From Hyphomicrobiales bacterium (lineage in GTDB: Bacteria > Pseudomonadota > Alphaproteobacteria > Rhizobiales > Rhizobiaceae), in contig UBZT01000007.1 of NCBI GenBank assembly GCA_900470155.1, forward strand, positions 62,001 to 126,000: a DNA stretch of 64,000 nucleotides, in the 5' to 3' direction. Of this stretch, positions 35,906-45,444 are shown in pieces (positions within the stretch are counted from its first letter, which is position 1; each line of letters opens with the position of its first letter). Position numbers and translations under genes: made by a program. The notes beneath the pieces were generated by a model that saw only the letters and a list, made by a program, of their open reading frames with translations, made no database searches and was not told where the DNA came from.

Positions 35906-36358
35906 TTAATTTCCATAGCGGGCGGTAATTTCCGTGGCGAGTGTTGCGCCTTCGTTACGGTAGTTCTCCTCTGCCCGAACCGCAGCCGCAGTGCAAGAGG
36001 TGTAAACCGATGCGAAAGATCGGTAGCCACGGTTGTAGGCGGCCGTCAGCCGCGCCCGCCGTTTCGGCTCGTCTTTTGTCTCGACGTCGATCAATGCCTG
36101 GACGGCATCGCGCCATTCCGGCTCGCTCTGCTTGTTGCACAGATTGCGCAGATAATGCACCGCGCCGACGACTTCCGAAAGCCGGCCAAGCCGTCCGTCA
36201 TAAGGCGTCGGCTTTTCAGGATCCGGCGCGTTTCGAATGATGTCCTCGATCGTATACTGCGCAAGCGCCGGGGCGGATGCGGAAGTCGCAATCATGCTTC
36301 CCAGAGCCGCAGCCATGGCCGACCAGAGGGCTTTGCGAATGATGTGGTTCAACACCAT
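35906..36358 (-). CDS. Secreted TIGR02301-like protein
   Basis: A 150-residue exported protein. The signal peptide ends at ALA near residue 33, followed by QYTIEDIIRNAPDPEKPTPYDG. Two cysteines (in LRNLCNKQSEPEW and SCTAAAVRAEENY) could form a disulfide. The pattern LSEVVGAVHYLRNLC...AAYNRGYRSFASVYTSC matches the alphaproteobacterial TIGR02301 group, of unknown role. It follows the Nudix gene by 3 nt on the same strand, so the pair is cotranscribed. Confidence 0.75.
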   Translation of the reverse strand: MVLNHIIRKALWSAMAAALGSMIATSASAPALAQYTIEDIIRNAPDPEKPTPYDGRLGRLSEVVGAVHYLRNLCNKQSEPEWRDAVQALIDVETKDEPKRRARLTAAYNRGYRSFASVYTSCTAAAVRAEENYRNEGATLATEITARYGN

Positions 36359-36361
36359 GGT

Positions 36362-36784
36362 TCAGGCTTCCGACATGTCGCGAAGCGCGACCAGCCGCAC
36401 CACACAGTCGCGCACGCTCGGCGGAACGGGAAGTTCGTAGATTTCGTCGGGCAGGTACCAGCCGGCCTCGAGCGCATCGCTTTCTGCCGTTGCCACGCAG
36501 GTCTCGTCAGCCTCGACGCGGAAGACAGACAGCAGATAATGGCTCCCCGCCACACCCGGTTCCGGCAACAGTTCGACGGTTTCGAACAGTTGCGGGTTGC
36601 GCCCGATCACGCCGGTCTCTTCCTGCAGTTCGCGCAAGGCCGTCTCTGCCGGTGTTTCACCGGGCTCGGCACGGCCGCCCGGAAAGGCGAACAGATTGGC
36701 TGCCGGCGGATTGCCCCGGCGCACGAGCAGGAAGCGCCCGGACCGTTCGACAATCGCTGAGGAGGCAAGACGAGCTTGGCTCAT
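36362..36784 (-). CDS. Nudix hydrolase (ADP-ribose pyrophosphatase-like)
   Basis: A 140-residue Nudix enzyme. The Nudix box is complete: G37 in GGRAEPGE, E43, then RELQEETGV at 51-59, so metal-dependent pyrophosphohydrolase activity is expected. The FAFPGG segment just before it is typical of ADP-ribose-type and mutator-type members; the substrate is open. The start at ATG 36784 (MSQARLASS) is chosen because further upstream reading enters the divergent SRAP promoter. It precedes the TIGR02301-like gene by 3 nt. Confidence 0.85.
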   Translation of the reverse strand: MSQARLASSAIVERSGRFLLVRRGNPPAANLFAFPGGRAEPGETPAETALRELQEETGVIGRNPQLFETVELLPEPGVAGSHYLLSVFRVEADETCVATAESDALEAGWYLPDEIYELPVPPSVRDCVVRLVALRDMSEA

Positions 36785-36930
36785 GGACAGGCATACTCCA
36801 GATGGCAGGCAGACGCGGCAACAATGGAAAAAAACGAAGCAGTGATGGCGCAAACTATCGCGGCTTTTGCTGGCGGCTGCAAGCTCTGCTGCGCCTTGAC
36901 CGGTCCGAAACAGGGTGCGATGACATGCCG

Positions 36931-37695
36931 ATGTGTGGACGATACGCATTGATGGCGACAGCCGAGGAACTGATCGAACATTTCGGTCTGATGGAAGTCG
37001 AGGACTTTCCTGCGCGCTACAACATTGCCCCGACCCAGCCGATTCTGATTGTCGAGCCCGCTCCGCCGGGCGAGCGTGGCAGCAATGCGCCGGACAGGAA
37101 GGCATTGCTGGTCCGCTGGGGGCTGATCCCAGGCTGGGTCAAGGATCCGGGTGAGTTTACGTTGCTGCTCAATGCCCGTTCCGAAACAGCGATCGACAAG
37201 CCCTCGTTCAGGGCAGCCATGCGCCATCGTCGCGTGCTGATCCCGGCATCCGGCTTTTATGAATGGCATCGGCCATCGAAGGAGAGTGGCGAAAAATCGC
37301 AAGCCTACTGGATCCGCCCGAAGCGGGGCGGAATCGTCGCCTTTGCCGGGTTGATGGAAACTTATATGTCGAAAGACGGTTCGGAACTCGACACCGGCTG
37401 TATTCTGACAGTCGCCGCCAACCAGACGATCCGGCCTGTCCATGACCGCATGCCGGTGGTCATCGCACAGCAAGATTTCACCCGTTGGCTCGATTGTCTC
37501 AATCAGGAACCGCGCGAAGTGGCCGACCTGATGAAACCGGCGGATGAGGATCTGTTCGAGGCCATTGCCGTCTCGGATCTGGTCAACAAGGTCGCCAATG
37601 TCGGCCAGGACCTGCAGACGCCGGTAGTGCCACGTATTGAACTGCAAAAGCCCGCCTCGAAGAAGTCCGACGGCGGGCAGATGAGCCTGTTCTGA
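36931..37695 (+). CDS. SRAP-domain protein (YedK/HMCES family) for abasic-site shielding
   Basis: A 254-residue protein that crosslinks to abasic sites in single-stranded DNA. The catalytic set is visible: C2 immediately after the initiator Met in MCGRYAL, N81 in LLNARSET, E111 in GFYEW and H171 in RPVHDRMP. Because the mature N-terminus must be cysteine, I start at ATG 36931; ATG 36925, two codons upstream, has the better-placed AGGG but would bury the cysteine. Divergent from the Nudix gene. DNA repair role is established for the family. Confidence 0.9.
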   Translation: MCGRYALMATAEELIEHFGLMEVEDFPARYNIAPTQPILIVEPAPPGERGSNAPDRKALLVRWGLIPGWVKDPGEFTLLLNARSETAIDKPSFRAAMRHRRVLIPASGFYEWHRPSKESGEKSQAYWIRPKRGGIVAFAGLMETYMSKDGSELDTGCILTVAANQTIRPVHDRMPVVIAQQDFTRWLDCLNQEPREVADLMKPADEDLFEAIAVSDLVNKVANVGQDLQTPVVPRIELQKPASKKSDGGQMSLF

Positions 37696-37728
37696 TCAGG
37701 AAATCGATCGCCGCAAAGCTTGGGTCGT

Positions 37729-37866
37729 TCAGGCGACCTTGGGGGCGGGCTTGGGCTTCAGCATCAAGGCTGCCGCGATCACGGCCTTGAGGCCGATCGG
37801 CTGGTAGTTCGCCACCAGATTCTGGTTCGCCGGCTTTTGTTGCTCGGCTTCGTTCTGGGCTGTCAT
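37729..37866 (-). CDS. Small hypothetical protein (45 residues)
   Basis: A 45-residue protein with a polar N-terminus (AQNEAEQQKPANQ) and a hydrophobic stretch near PIGLKAVIAAALMLKPKPAP at the C-terminus. GAGGA is 8 nt before ATG 37866, two codons after another ATG. It resembles small proteins that recur in rhizobial genomes, with no known function. The C-terminal segment could insert in or lie along the membrane. It converges with the SRAP gene. Confidence 0.6.
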   Translation of the reverse strand: MTAQNEAEQQKPANQNLVANYQPIGLKAVIAAALMLKPKPAPKVA

Positions 37867-38057
37867 TGTCATGTTCCTCTGAATGTTCCTGACCGCAGTA
37901 TTTGTTTTTTCGCTCTCTCTGCGGAGATCATGACAAAAGCGTGGCCGAAGCACAGAGACAAATCAAATTTAAACAAAAAGGATACATTCAGCGAGCTTCG
38001 CGCATCGAAAGGCGCTGTTTTGGCCGCGCTTTGCCCCGGAAATGCAGGAAATTAGGC

Positions 38058-38951
38058 TCAAACGCCCCGATCGATCTCGCTCAGACCTTTTTCGGCTGTT
38101 TCTTCGCCGATCGTCAAAGTGCCGTAGCGGCGGTGCCAGCTGCGGGCACCGAAAGGCAGCGAGCAGAGGTAGAGAATCACCGTCACGACAAGAACTTCCC
38201 ACGTGAAGCTCATCAGCAGGGCAACATAGAGCACGACACCGAGGATCATCGGGAAGACCAGGTCACGGCGGATATGGCCAAACCCCGACTTGCCCGACCA
38301 GACGGGAAGACGGCTGACCAACAGATAAGCGATGATGATCGTATAGGCGGTGCTTGCATAGGCAAAGATGCCGACCGGCGCTACGCCGAGAAAGCCCAGA
38401 TAGACCGGTAGCAGAACGAGGAGCGCACCGCCGGGGGCAGGCACGCCAACGAAGAATTCCGATTGCCACGGTGCCTTGGTTTCCCGCTCGGACATCACGT
38501 TGAAACGCGCCAACCGAAGGCCGGCCGCGATCGCATAGATCAGCGCTGCGATCCAGCCGAGCGAGCGAGCCTGGTCGAGCACGAAGACATAAAGCACCAG
38601 GGCAGGGGCCACGCCGAAATTGATGATATCGGCAAGCGAATCCATCTGCGCGCCAAATTTCGACGTCGCTTTCATCATCCGGGCGATGCGTCCGTCGATA
38701 CCATCGAGAAATGCGGCCGCCAGAACCATGGCGACGGCCAGTTCATACCGATTTTCAAACGCAAGACGGATGCCGGTCAATCCGGCGCAGATGGCCAAGA
38801 CCGTGATCAGGTTTGGCACAACGAGGCGCAAGGGGATTTCCCGCAGCCTTGGGCCTCGGGCACTGTTGTCCTGCTGGCCGGTCGATCCTGAAGTCGTGTT
38901 GGCGACTGCATGGTCGGGTGTCTTGTCTGGCGTCTGGTCTGGCGTTTCCAT
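38058..38951 (-). CDS. pssA: CDP-diacylglycerol-serine O-phosphatidyltransferase
   Basis: A 297-residue membrane enzyme making phosphatidylserine from CDP-diacylglycerol and serine. The CDP-alcohol phosphotransferase motif is intact: D86-G-x2-A-R91, G100, D104, D108. About eight hydrophobic helices follow a polar N-terminal extension of ~40 residues rich in Thr/Pro/Asp. AGGGA is 8 nt before the ATG. It begins 11 nt after the psd stop, so the two steps to phosphatidylethanolamine are encoded together. Confidence 0.95.
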   Translation of the reverse strand: METPDQTPDKTPDHAVANTTSGSTGQQDNSARGPRLREIPLRLVVPNLITVLAICAGLTGIRLAFENRYELAVAMVLAAAFLDGIDGRIARMMKATSKFGAQMDSLADIINFGVAPALVLYVFVLDQARSLGWIAALIYAIAAGLRLARFNVMSERETKAPWQSEFFVGVPAPGGALLVLLPVYLGFLGVAPVGIFAYASTAYTIIIAYLLVSRLPVWSGKSGFGHIRRDLVFPMILGVVLYVALLMSFTWEVLVVTVILYLCSLPFGARSWHRRYGTLTIGEETAEKGLSEIDRGV

Positions 38952-38962
38952 CGGCTCGTCCC

Positions 38963-39661
38963 TTAGCTGCGGCGGCTGACGACCGGACCCTTGGCCGAGC
39001 CGAATTCGGCAATGACCGTTTCGCCGGCAATGGCTGTCTGGCCAAGCGAGACCCGCGGTTCGGCACCTGCGGGCAGGAACACGTCGAGGCGCGAGCCGAA
39101 ACGAATGAGACCGAAGCGCTCGCCGGCGTTCAGGGTGTCGTTAGGATTGGCCCAGCAGACGATGCGACGGGCAACAAGACCTGCAATCTGCACAACGCCT
39201 ATAGTGCCATGCGCCGTGTCGATCACCAAGCCATTGCGCTCGTTCTCGACGCTGGCCTTGTCCAGTTCCGCATTGAGGAAGCTACCCTCTTTATAGGCGA
39301 TATTGCTCACCCGGCCGCGCATCGGAGCGCGGTTCACATGGCAGTTAAATACATTCATGAAAATGGTGATGCGCAACATCGGCTCGGATCCGAGCTGGAG
39401 CTCTTCCGGCGGCACCGACATCTGCACCGATGAGACGCGACCGTCGGCCGGGCTGATCACAAGATCGTCATCCTGTGGTGTCATGCGCTCAGGATCGCGG
39501 AAGAAGTAGGCGCACCACAGCGTCAGGATCAAGCCGACCCAGAACAGCGGGTCCCACAACCAGCCAAGGACCAGCGAGCCGACGAAAAAGGCCGCAATGA
39601 AGGGATAACCCTCCTTGTGAACCGGCACGATCGTCTTGCGGATGGTTTCGAGCAAATCCAT
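38963..39661 (-). CDS. psd: Phosphatidylserine decarboxylase (short PSD-A type)
   Basis: A 232-residue pyruvoyl-dependent decarboxylase producing phosphatidylethanolamine. It self-cleaves at the Gly-Ser of RFGSRLDVF (S190 becomes the pyruvoyl group). The N-terminal half contains two hydrophobic segments ([16 protein letters not shown] and [16 protein letters not shown]), then PADGRVSS and [18 protein letters not shown] lies 5 nt before ATG 39661; an upstream extension is rejected. It precedes pssA by 11 nt. Confidence 0.95.
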   Translation of the reverse strand: MDLLETIRKTIVPVHKEGYPFIAAFFVGSLVLGWLWDPLFWVGLILTLWCAYFFRDPERMTPQDDDLVISPADGRVSSVQMSVPPEELQLGSEPMLRITIFMNVFNCHVNRAPMRGRVSNIAYKEGSFLNAELDKASVENERNGLVIDTAHGTIGVVQIAGLVARRIVCWANPNDTLNAGERFGLIRFGSRLDVFLPAGAEPRVSLGQTAIAGETVIAEFGSAKGPVVSRRS

Positions 39662-39892
39662 GGAATCCTCAGTCTTTTGAGAAAAGTTCGCCCGCTGAGT
39701 ACCGCGAAAGTACGCCGCGGGCAATGCTGACGGGCCAAACTGGCGCGCAAAAGCCAGGGTGCGACATCGGCAACCGGCCCAAAATAAATCAGTGTGTTTA
39801 TGATCTATAGCGATAAACTATCAATAATTGCTCCCTAAAAAAGAGGTGGTAGATATATCAATTGCGTGCACGGCTGCGGCCATGTGCGCCGA

Positions 39893-41200
39893 ATGGCATG
39901 GATGATTTTGTTGAATTTAGCCAGAAAACCGGAGTTTTTTCAGGCGAGCCCCGGAACCGTCACCGGTTTGTGCTGGTATGCTGCCAACGGCGAACCTGTT
40001 CCTGCTGAGTGCGATCTCGCGCTGACCGTTGTCGGTGATCTCGGTATGTTGGGGCCCCATGCGATCGTGTTCCTGCCGGTATCGCCGTCCAGCACGCCCA
40101 ATGGGCCCGGCCATATCCGCGCGGTTCATGGCGAAAGCGTCTATATCATTGCGGTTTCCCGCCAGTCTCTGGACCTCGCGCGACAGCAGCAGCTTTATGA
40201 CGAGGGGGCCGATGACGTGCATGTGCTGGACGGGCGCCAGGCGATGTTTGCCTGCCTTGCACGCGCCAAGCGGCATTTCCAGCGATTGCATGGCGTCGAG
40301 GCGGTGCGTCGGGATCTGAGAGAGCGACTGGACGTGTTGCAGGCCGCCCTCGATCATCTGCCGACCCCGATTTATCTGAAGGATCTTGATGGGCACTATC
40401 TGGCCTGCAATACGGCCTTTGCAAGCCTGCTGAGTCGCCCGCGCGAAGACGTCATAGGCCACCGGCTCCACGAACTCGCTCCGTCTGAGACGGCCGAAAA
40501 ACACGAGACGTCCGACGCACATCTTCTCCAGATCGGTGGCGTGATGTGTTACGAAACCGATGTCTGCCTGCATGACGACGATGAGCGCTACGTCATGTTG
40601 CACAAGGCGCTGGTCACGGACGAGAACGGCAAGCCATGCGGCATTGCCGGCGTCATGATTGACATCACCGAGCGCAAACGTCTTGAGGCAAGGCTGATGA
40701 ACGCCGCCGAGCGTGATCCGCTGACGGATGCCTACAATCGCCGAAAGTTCTTTGAAATCGCTAACGACGCAATTGCCGATGCGATCGCGCACGGCGAGAC
40801 GCTCTGTGTTGCGGCCATTGATGTCGACCATTTCAAATCGATCAATGATGAGTTCGGCCACGCTGAAGGGGATATCACGCTGTGTTCGATTGTTGATATC
40901 CTGCGCTCGCACGAGACTGAAGGCATGATCGTGGCGCGTGCCGGTGGCGAGGAATTCTTCGTCTTCTTTTTTGGCACCGCTGCCGCCAGGGCAGAGGAAA
41001 TCCTGCAGGCGATGCGCACCGAAATCAGCCACTATTGCCAGATCAGGACCGCGGCCGGCGGGCTGGCGGGTACGATCAGTGTCGGCATGGCGGTCTTTGA
41101 TCCGGCTGCCGAAAACATCGACCGCGCCCTGCGCCGCGCCGATGCAGCGCTTTACCACGCCAAGCGCAACGGCCGAAACCGCCTGAGCCGCGCCAAATAG
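39893..41200 (+). CDS. PAS-GGDEF diguanylate cyclase
   Basis: A 435-residue signalling protein. The N-terminal ~130 residues resemble a degenerate receiver-like domain (ending EGADDVHVLDGRQA). A PAS domain follows (LDHLPTPIYLKDLDGHYLAC to GVMIDITERKRLE), then a GGDEF domain with RDPLTDAYNRRKFFE, DVDHFKSINDEFGHAEGD and the active-site AGGEEF. The intact GGEEF predicts cyclic-di-GMP synthesis. No RxxD inhibitory site is obvious five residues upstream. No membrane segment is seen, so it is cytoplasmic. The start is uncertain: ATG 39893 or 39902; neither has a good ribosome binding site. Confidence 0.88.
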   Translation: MAWMILLNLARKPEFFQASPGTVTGLCWYAANGEPVPAECDLALTVVGDLGMLGPHAIVFLPVSPSSTPNGPGHIRAVHGESVYIIAVSRQSLDLARQQQLYDEGADDVHVLDGRQAMFACLARAKRHFQRLHGVEAVRRDLRERLDVLQAALDHLPTPIYLKDLDGHYLACNTAFASLLSRPREDVIGHRLHELAPSETAEKHETSDAHLLQIGGVMCYETDVCLHDDDERYVMLHKALVTDENGKPCGIAGVMIDITERKRLEARLMNAAERDPLTDAYNRRKFFEIANDAIADAIAHGETLCVAAIDVDHFKSINDEFGHAEGDITLCSIVDILRSHETEGMIVARAGGEEFFVFFFGTAAARAEEILQAMRTEISHYCQIRTAAGGLAGTISVGMAVFDPAAENIDRALRRADAALYHAKRNGRNRLSRAK

Positions 41201-41231
41201 GAGCGGTGTCAGGCGGGGAGGCTGGCTCCCG

Positions 41232-43118
41232 TCAGATAGCTGGCGGCCGGCGGACGACCACGCCAAGCTCATCGCTTTCGCGGACCTGCCGCAGATGTTC
41301 TTCCGCCTGGGTCGCCTCCCGCTGGCGGTTCCACATCGAGGCATAGAGCCCATTCTGCGACAGAAGATCGTTGTGGCTGCCGCGCTCGGCAATCTCGCCG
41401 CCCTTGAGCACGATGATTTCGTCCGCGCCGACCACCGTCGACAGCCGGTGTGCAATGACCAGGGTCGTACGGTTTTTCGACACGATGTCGAGCGCCGACT
41501 GGATTTCATGTTCGGTGGTGGTGTCGAGCGCCGATGTCGCCTCGTCAAGGATCAGGATCGGCGGGGCCTTGAGCACGGTGCGGGCAATCGCGACGCGCTG
41601 CTTTTCGCCGCCCGAAAGCTTCAGCCCACGTTCGCCGACCATCGTGCCATAGCCGTCCGGCAATTCCTTGATGAAGTGGCCGATCTGGGCAATTTCCGTT
41701 GCCTGCTCGATGTCCGCGTCACTTGCGCCGGGGCGGCCGTAACGGACATTGTAGGCAATGGTGTCGTTGAAGAGCACGGTATCCTGCGGCACCATGCCGA
41801 TGGCGCTGCGCAGCGACTTCTGCGTCACGTCGCGCACATCCTGGCCGTCGATGGTGATCGAACCCTGCTGCACGTCATAGAAGCGGTAGAGCAGGCGCGA
41901 GATCGTCGATTTCCCCGCACCCGACGGGCCGACCACGGCGACGGTCTTGCCGGCCGGAACCTCGAAGGAAATGCCCTTGAGGATCGGCCGCTCGGGGTCG
42001 TAGTGGAAATGCACATCCTTGAAGGCGATCGCGCCCTTGTCGATGGATAGCGTCGTCGCACCCGGTTTGTCGACCACTTCCGCCTCGACCTCGAGCAGAT
42101 CGAACATCTGTTCGATATCGGTCAGACCCTGGCGGATTTCGCGATAGACGAAGCCGATAAAGTTGAGTGGCATGGCCAGCTGCATCAAAAGCGCATTGAC
42201 GAAGACGAAGTCGCCGATCGTCTGCTGGCCGCTCTGCACGGCCAGCGCCGACATCACCATGATGACAGCCGTGCCGACGCCGAAGATCACGCCTTGGCCG
42301 AAGTTCAGCCAGCCGAGCGAGGTCCAGACCTGGGTCGCCGACTTTTCATAGCGCTCCATCGACTGGTCGAAACGCCTGGCTTCCATCTCTTCATTGCCGA
42401 AATATTTGACCGTCTCGAAGTTGAGCAGCGAATCGATCGCCTTGGTATTGGCGTCCGTATCGCTGTCGTTCATCGCCCGGCGAATGCCGATGCGCCAGTC
42501 GCTGGCGCGGATGGTGAACCAGATATAGGCCCAGACGGTGAAGGCGGTGATGGCGAGATAGGAGAAGCCATAGCTCCACCAGAAGATCGCCGCCGTCAGC
42601 AGGAATTCGATCAGGGTCGGAATGGAATTGAGGATGGTGAAGCGGACAATCGTTTCAATGCCCTTGGTGCCGCGTTCGATGATCCGCGACAGGCCACCAG
42701 TCTTGCGCTCCAGATGGAAGCGCAGCGACAATTGGTGCATGTGCACGAAAGTGCGGAAGGCGAGCTGGCGCACGGCATACTGGCCGACGCTGGCAAACAG
42801 CGCGTCACGCAACTGGTTGAGGCCGACCTGGGCAATGCGGGTCAGATTGTAGAGGACAACCAGCACGACAGCGCCCAAGAGGAAGGTCGGCAGCAGGCCG
42901 ACCATGTCGAGCTTGCCATTCAGTGCATCGGTCGCCCATTTGAAGAAATAGGGAACCAGGATCAGCACGAATTTCGAGATCACCAGAAACACCGTCGCCC
43001 AGACGACGCGCATTTTCAGGTCCAGCCGGTCGGAAGGCCACATATAGGGCCAGAGGTTGACCAGCGTATCCATCGGATTGCTGGAATCCGCCGAAACGGT
43101 CTTCTTCTTGGTTGCCAT
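41232..43118 (-). CDS. Atm1-type ABC exporter (fused membrane and ATPase domains)
   Basis: A 628-residue half-transporter. Six transmembrane helices fill residues ~35-320, with the Atm1 signature LLMQLAMPLNFIGFVYREI. The nucleotide-binding domain has Walker A GPSGAGKST, the ABC signature LSGGEKQR, and Walker B ILILDEATSALD. Bacterial Atm1 proteins export glutathione-linked or persulfide species and protect against heavy metals and iron-sulfur stress. I start at ATG 43118 (MATKKK); an ATG six codons upstream is possible. Confidence 0.92.
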   Translation of the reverse strand: MATKKKTVSADSSNPMDTLVNLWPYMWPSDRLDLKMRVVWATVFLVISKFVLILVPYFFKWATDALNGKLDMVGLLPTFLLGAVVLVVLYNLTRIAQVGLNQLRDALFASVGQYAVRQLAFRTFVHMHQLSLRFHLERKTGGLSRIIERGTKGIETIVRFTILNSIPTLIEFLLTAAIFWWSYGFSYLAITAFTVWAYIWFTIRASDWRIGIRRAMNDSDTDANTKAIDSLLNFETVKYFGNEEMEARRFDQSMERYEKSATQVWTSLGWLNFGQGVIFGVGTAVIMVMSALAVQSGQQTIGDFVFVNALLMQLAMPLNFIGFVYREIRQGLTDIEQMFDLLEVEAEVVDKPGATTLSIDKGAIAFKDVHFHYDPERPILKGISFEVPAGKTVAVVGPSGAGKSTISRLLYRFYDVQQGSITIDGQDVRDVTQKSLRSAIGMVPQDTVLFNDTIAYNVRYGRPGASDADIEQATEIAQIGHFIKELPDGYGTMVGERGLKLSGGEKQRVAIARTVLKAPPILILDEATSALDTTTEHEIQSALDIVSKNRTTLVIAHRLSTVVGADEIIVLKGGEIAERGSHNDLLSQNGLYASMWNRQREATQAEEHLRQVRESDELGVVVRRPPAI

Positions 43119-43149
43119 TGGACGAGCCCCCGCCATGATCGCATGCAGA

Positions 43150-43181
43150 TAAAAAGCGGCGACCCGTTGGGGCCGCCGCTT
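43150..43181 (-). terminator. Rho-independent terminator of the LysM gene
   Basis: Read on the minus strand: an 8-bp stem AAGCGGCG / CGCCGCTT with a 12-nt loop, followed by TTTTTT-type residues. It lies 63 nt past the LysM stop codon and separates it from the ABC transporter gene. Confidence 0.85.
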
Positions 43182-43244
43182 GGCATCACATAAGTTCTAT
43201 AGCTACCGATTGCAATGATCGGCAGGGGCCACAGCGTAGAACGA

Positions 43245-45287
43245 TCAGTTCACCGCTTCGCCACTCAGCCGCTTGCGGTGGATTTCCTCGGCATTCGGCA
43301 ATGCTTCGGTCGGCACATTGAAGATCTGGCCGGGTTCGATACGATCCGGATTGCTGATCTGCTCGGCATTGGCGAGGTAAATGGTCGTATAGCGCACGCC
43401 CTGGCCATAGAGACGACGGGAGATCTGCCACAGCGTATCACCACGGCGGATGATCACACTCGACTTGCTCTCGGACAATGGCGCCTGTTCGATCACCTTC
43501 GGTTCGCCTGAAACGCTTGCGCCGCTGTCGGTCTGCGTTGCAGCCACGGTACTCTGGGTGCCCAAGGCGACGACAGGTGCAGGCAGCGGCACGGACAGCA
43601 AGTTACGGATCAGGCCGACGATCTTCGGCAGCGCTGCACCCAGTCCGTCGATGTCACCGGGCTTGATGGCGCGCAGGGTCGAAAGCGCTTCGCGTGCCGT
43701 GGTTGCGCTCTTGGCCACCTGCTCGACAAGTTCAGCCGGAGCCGCCGCCGTCGGGCGGAAGTCGATGATCGACTGCAGGCCGAATTCGGTGGCGGAGCGG
43801 GCCGCGGCAACCTGTTCCAGCACGGGCTTCTTGCCGTCGGCATACAGGCCTTCGAGAATGGTCAGACCCTTGGTCAGGGCCATGCGCAGCCGTTCGAACT
43901 CGGCCAGATCGGGACCGGCTTGCGCGGTTGCATCGTTGGTGCCGGGTGTCTGCGCCACGACGGAAACCTGCTCGCCTTCCGGACGCTCGAACGGCACGGA
44001 GGCGCGCACGATGACTTTGCCAGCGGCATCAAGCAGTTCGACCTGGATGATGTGGCTGCCGACCGAAAGCTTCACTTCGCCCTCGATAATGAAATTGCCG
44101 CTGGCATCCGTAGTGATTTCACCGATGACGGTCTTGTCGGCAAAGCCTCGTACGGTCGAGCCTGCAGGTGCCTTGCCGGCAACAAAAATCTTGTCGCCTT
44201 CGATTTCGACGGCACTGACCTGCACTTCGGCCACACCGTTGACGGACACGGCTGCCGCTTTCGGATCGACCGAAGCGACGTCGGTGGTCGCAACGGCTGG
44301 ATTGCTCGCGGAGACAGTCGTGGATGTTGCCGGCGCAGTTGTGGCATCGATGGATGCAGTCGCTGCCGGGAGCCTTCCCTGGGTCGCGGTCGTGCCCGAT
44401 GCCGCGGGCTGGCCGGGAAGGGTGATCATGCGGCTGGCTTCGCCAGGCTTGGAAACCATGGCCAGCAATTCGCCCTTGCCGCCTGCCGGCACCGAAATGG
44501 TTGCGACTTCGTCCGAAGTCACGACCCGGCCGTCGGGGTCGGTCGCACGCAGCTGCAGAGAATGGTCGCCCGCCGCGAGCGGATTGTCGAGCACGGCGGC
44601 AAAATCGCCGGTGCCATCGACAGTCAGCGATGAAATCACTGTGTTGCCGTTGACGATCTCGACCTTGGCGCCCGGCGTCGCATTGCCGGCGATGACGGTC
44701 GAGCCGTCCGGTTCGACACGAAGCACATCGAAGCGCGGTACAGAAGCCTCTGCATCGGTTGCTGCTGCAGTCTCGACCGGTTTGCCGAGCAGGGCATCCT
44801 TGATCGAGCCGATCATGCTGGCCGCCTTGGCGGGATCGGCCGGCAATTGCTGGATGATCGCCAGCGCCTTGGCCGCATCGGCCTGTGCCGACTTCAGGGC
44901 GCCGCCGATTTTTTCGTCCAGGCCTTCGGGAATTTCAATGGCGGCCAAGGCGGCGATGGCACCCTGGGCCAGTGTCTTCGCCGCGCTATAGGCTTCGACA
45001 CCGGGCGTGCGGCCATCGGCAAACAGAGCGGAAATGCTGTCCACGGCCTTGACGGCTTCGGCCTTGAGGCGATCCATCTTTTCGCTGGCCACGGTGGCGA
45101 TGTCACCAGCGGCGGACTCTGCTGCTGCAGTGGCCTTGTCGGCGATTGCCTTTGCCTCATCGGCGGCAGCCGTCACCGTCGGCGCCGATGCGTCCGTCGG
45201 ATTGAGGCGCGGCATCACGACAAACACCATCAACATGGTTGCAATGGCAAGCACGAACAGGACCAGCCAAAGGGCGCGGTTCTTCAT
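43245..45287 (-). CDS. Membrane-anchored LysM protein with Ig-like repeats
   Basis: A 680-residue envelope protein. An N-terminal transmembrane anchor spans about residues 5-25. A long Ala/Lys-rich helical region follows to ~165. Two Ig-like beta modules come next (around VLRVEPDGSTVIAGNATPGA and VQVSAVEIEGDKIFVAGKAP), separated by a Thr/Ala-rich linker. After a second helical part, the C-terminal LysM domain starts at VIIRRGDTLWQISRRLYGQG, which should bind peptidoglycan. The topology suggests an inner-membrane protein reaching to the wall. Precise function unknown. AGGAG precedes the ATG by about 9 nt. Confidence 0.88.
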   Translation of the reverse strand: MKNRALWLVLFVLAIATMLMVFVVMPRLNPTDASAPTVTAAADEAKAIADKATAAAESAAGDIATVASEKMDRLKAEAVKAVDSISALFADGRTPGVEAYSAAKTLAQGAIAALAAIEIPEGLDEKIGGALKSAQADAAKALAIIQQLPADPAKAASMIGSIKDALLGKPVETAAATDAEASVPRFDVLRVEPDGSTVIAGNATPGAKVEIVNGNTVISSLTVDGTGDFAAVLDNPLAAGDHSLQLRATDPDGRVVTSDEVATISVPAGGKGELLAMVSKPGEASRMITLPGQPAASGTTATQGRLPAATASIDATTAPATSTTVSASNPAVATTDVASVDPKAAAVSVNGVAEVQVSAVEIEGDKIFVAGKAPAGSTVRGFADKTVIGEITTDASGNFIIEGEVKLSVGSHIIQVELLDAAGKVIVRASVPFERPEGEQVSVVAQTPGTNDATAQAGPDLAEFERLRMALTKGLTILEGLYADGKKPVLEQVAAARSATEFGLQSIIDFRPTAAAPAELVEQVAKSATTAREALSTLRAIKPGDIDGLGAALPKIVGLIRNLLSVPLPAPVVALGTQSTVAATQTDSGASVSGEPKVIEQAPLSESKSSVIIRRGDTLWQISRRLYGQGVRYTTIYLANAEQISNPDRIEPGQIFNVPTEALPNAEEIHRKRLSGEAVN

Positions 45288-45444
45288 CTCAACAGTCTCC
45301 TAGCGGTACATCCGCCATATCCATTGGAATTGCTAGCGTTATCCGATGGCTACGACAAGCGGGGCCGCGTGATTCTGGCCGAATGCACAAGGCTTTTTAG
45401 CCAAATTTGTTGACCTGACCGACGGCAAATAGTCTTTTGTGGGT

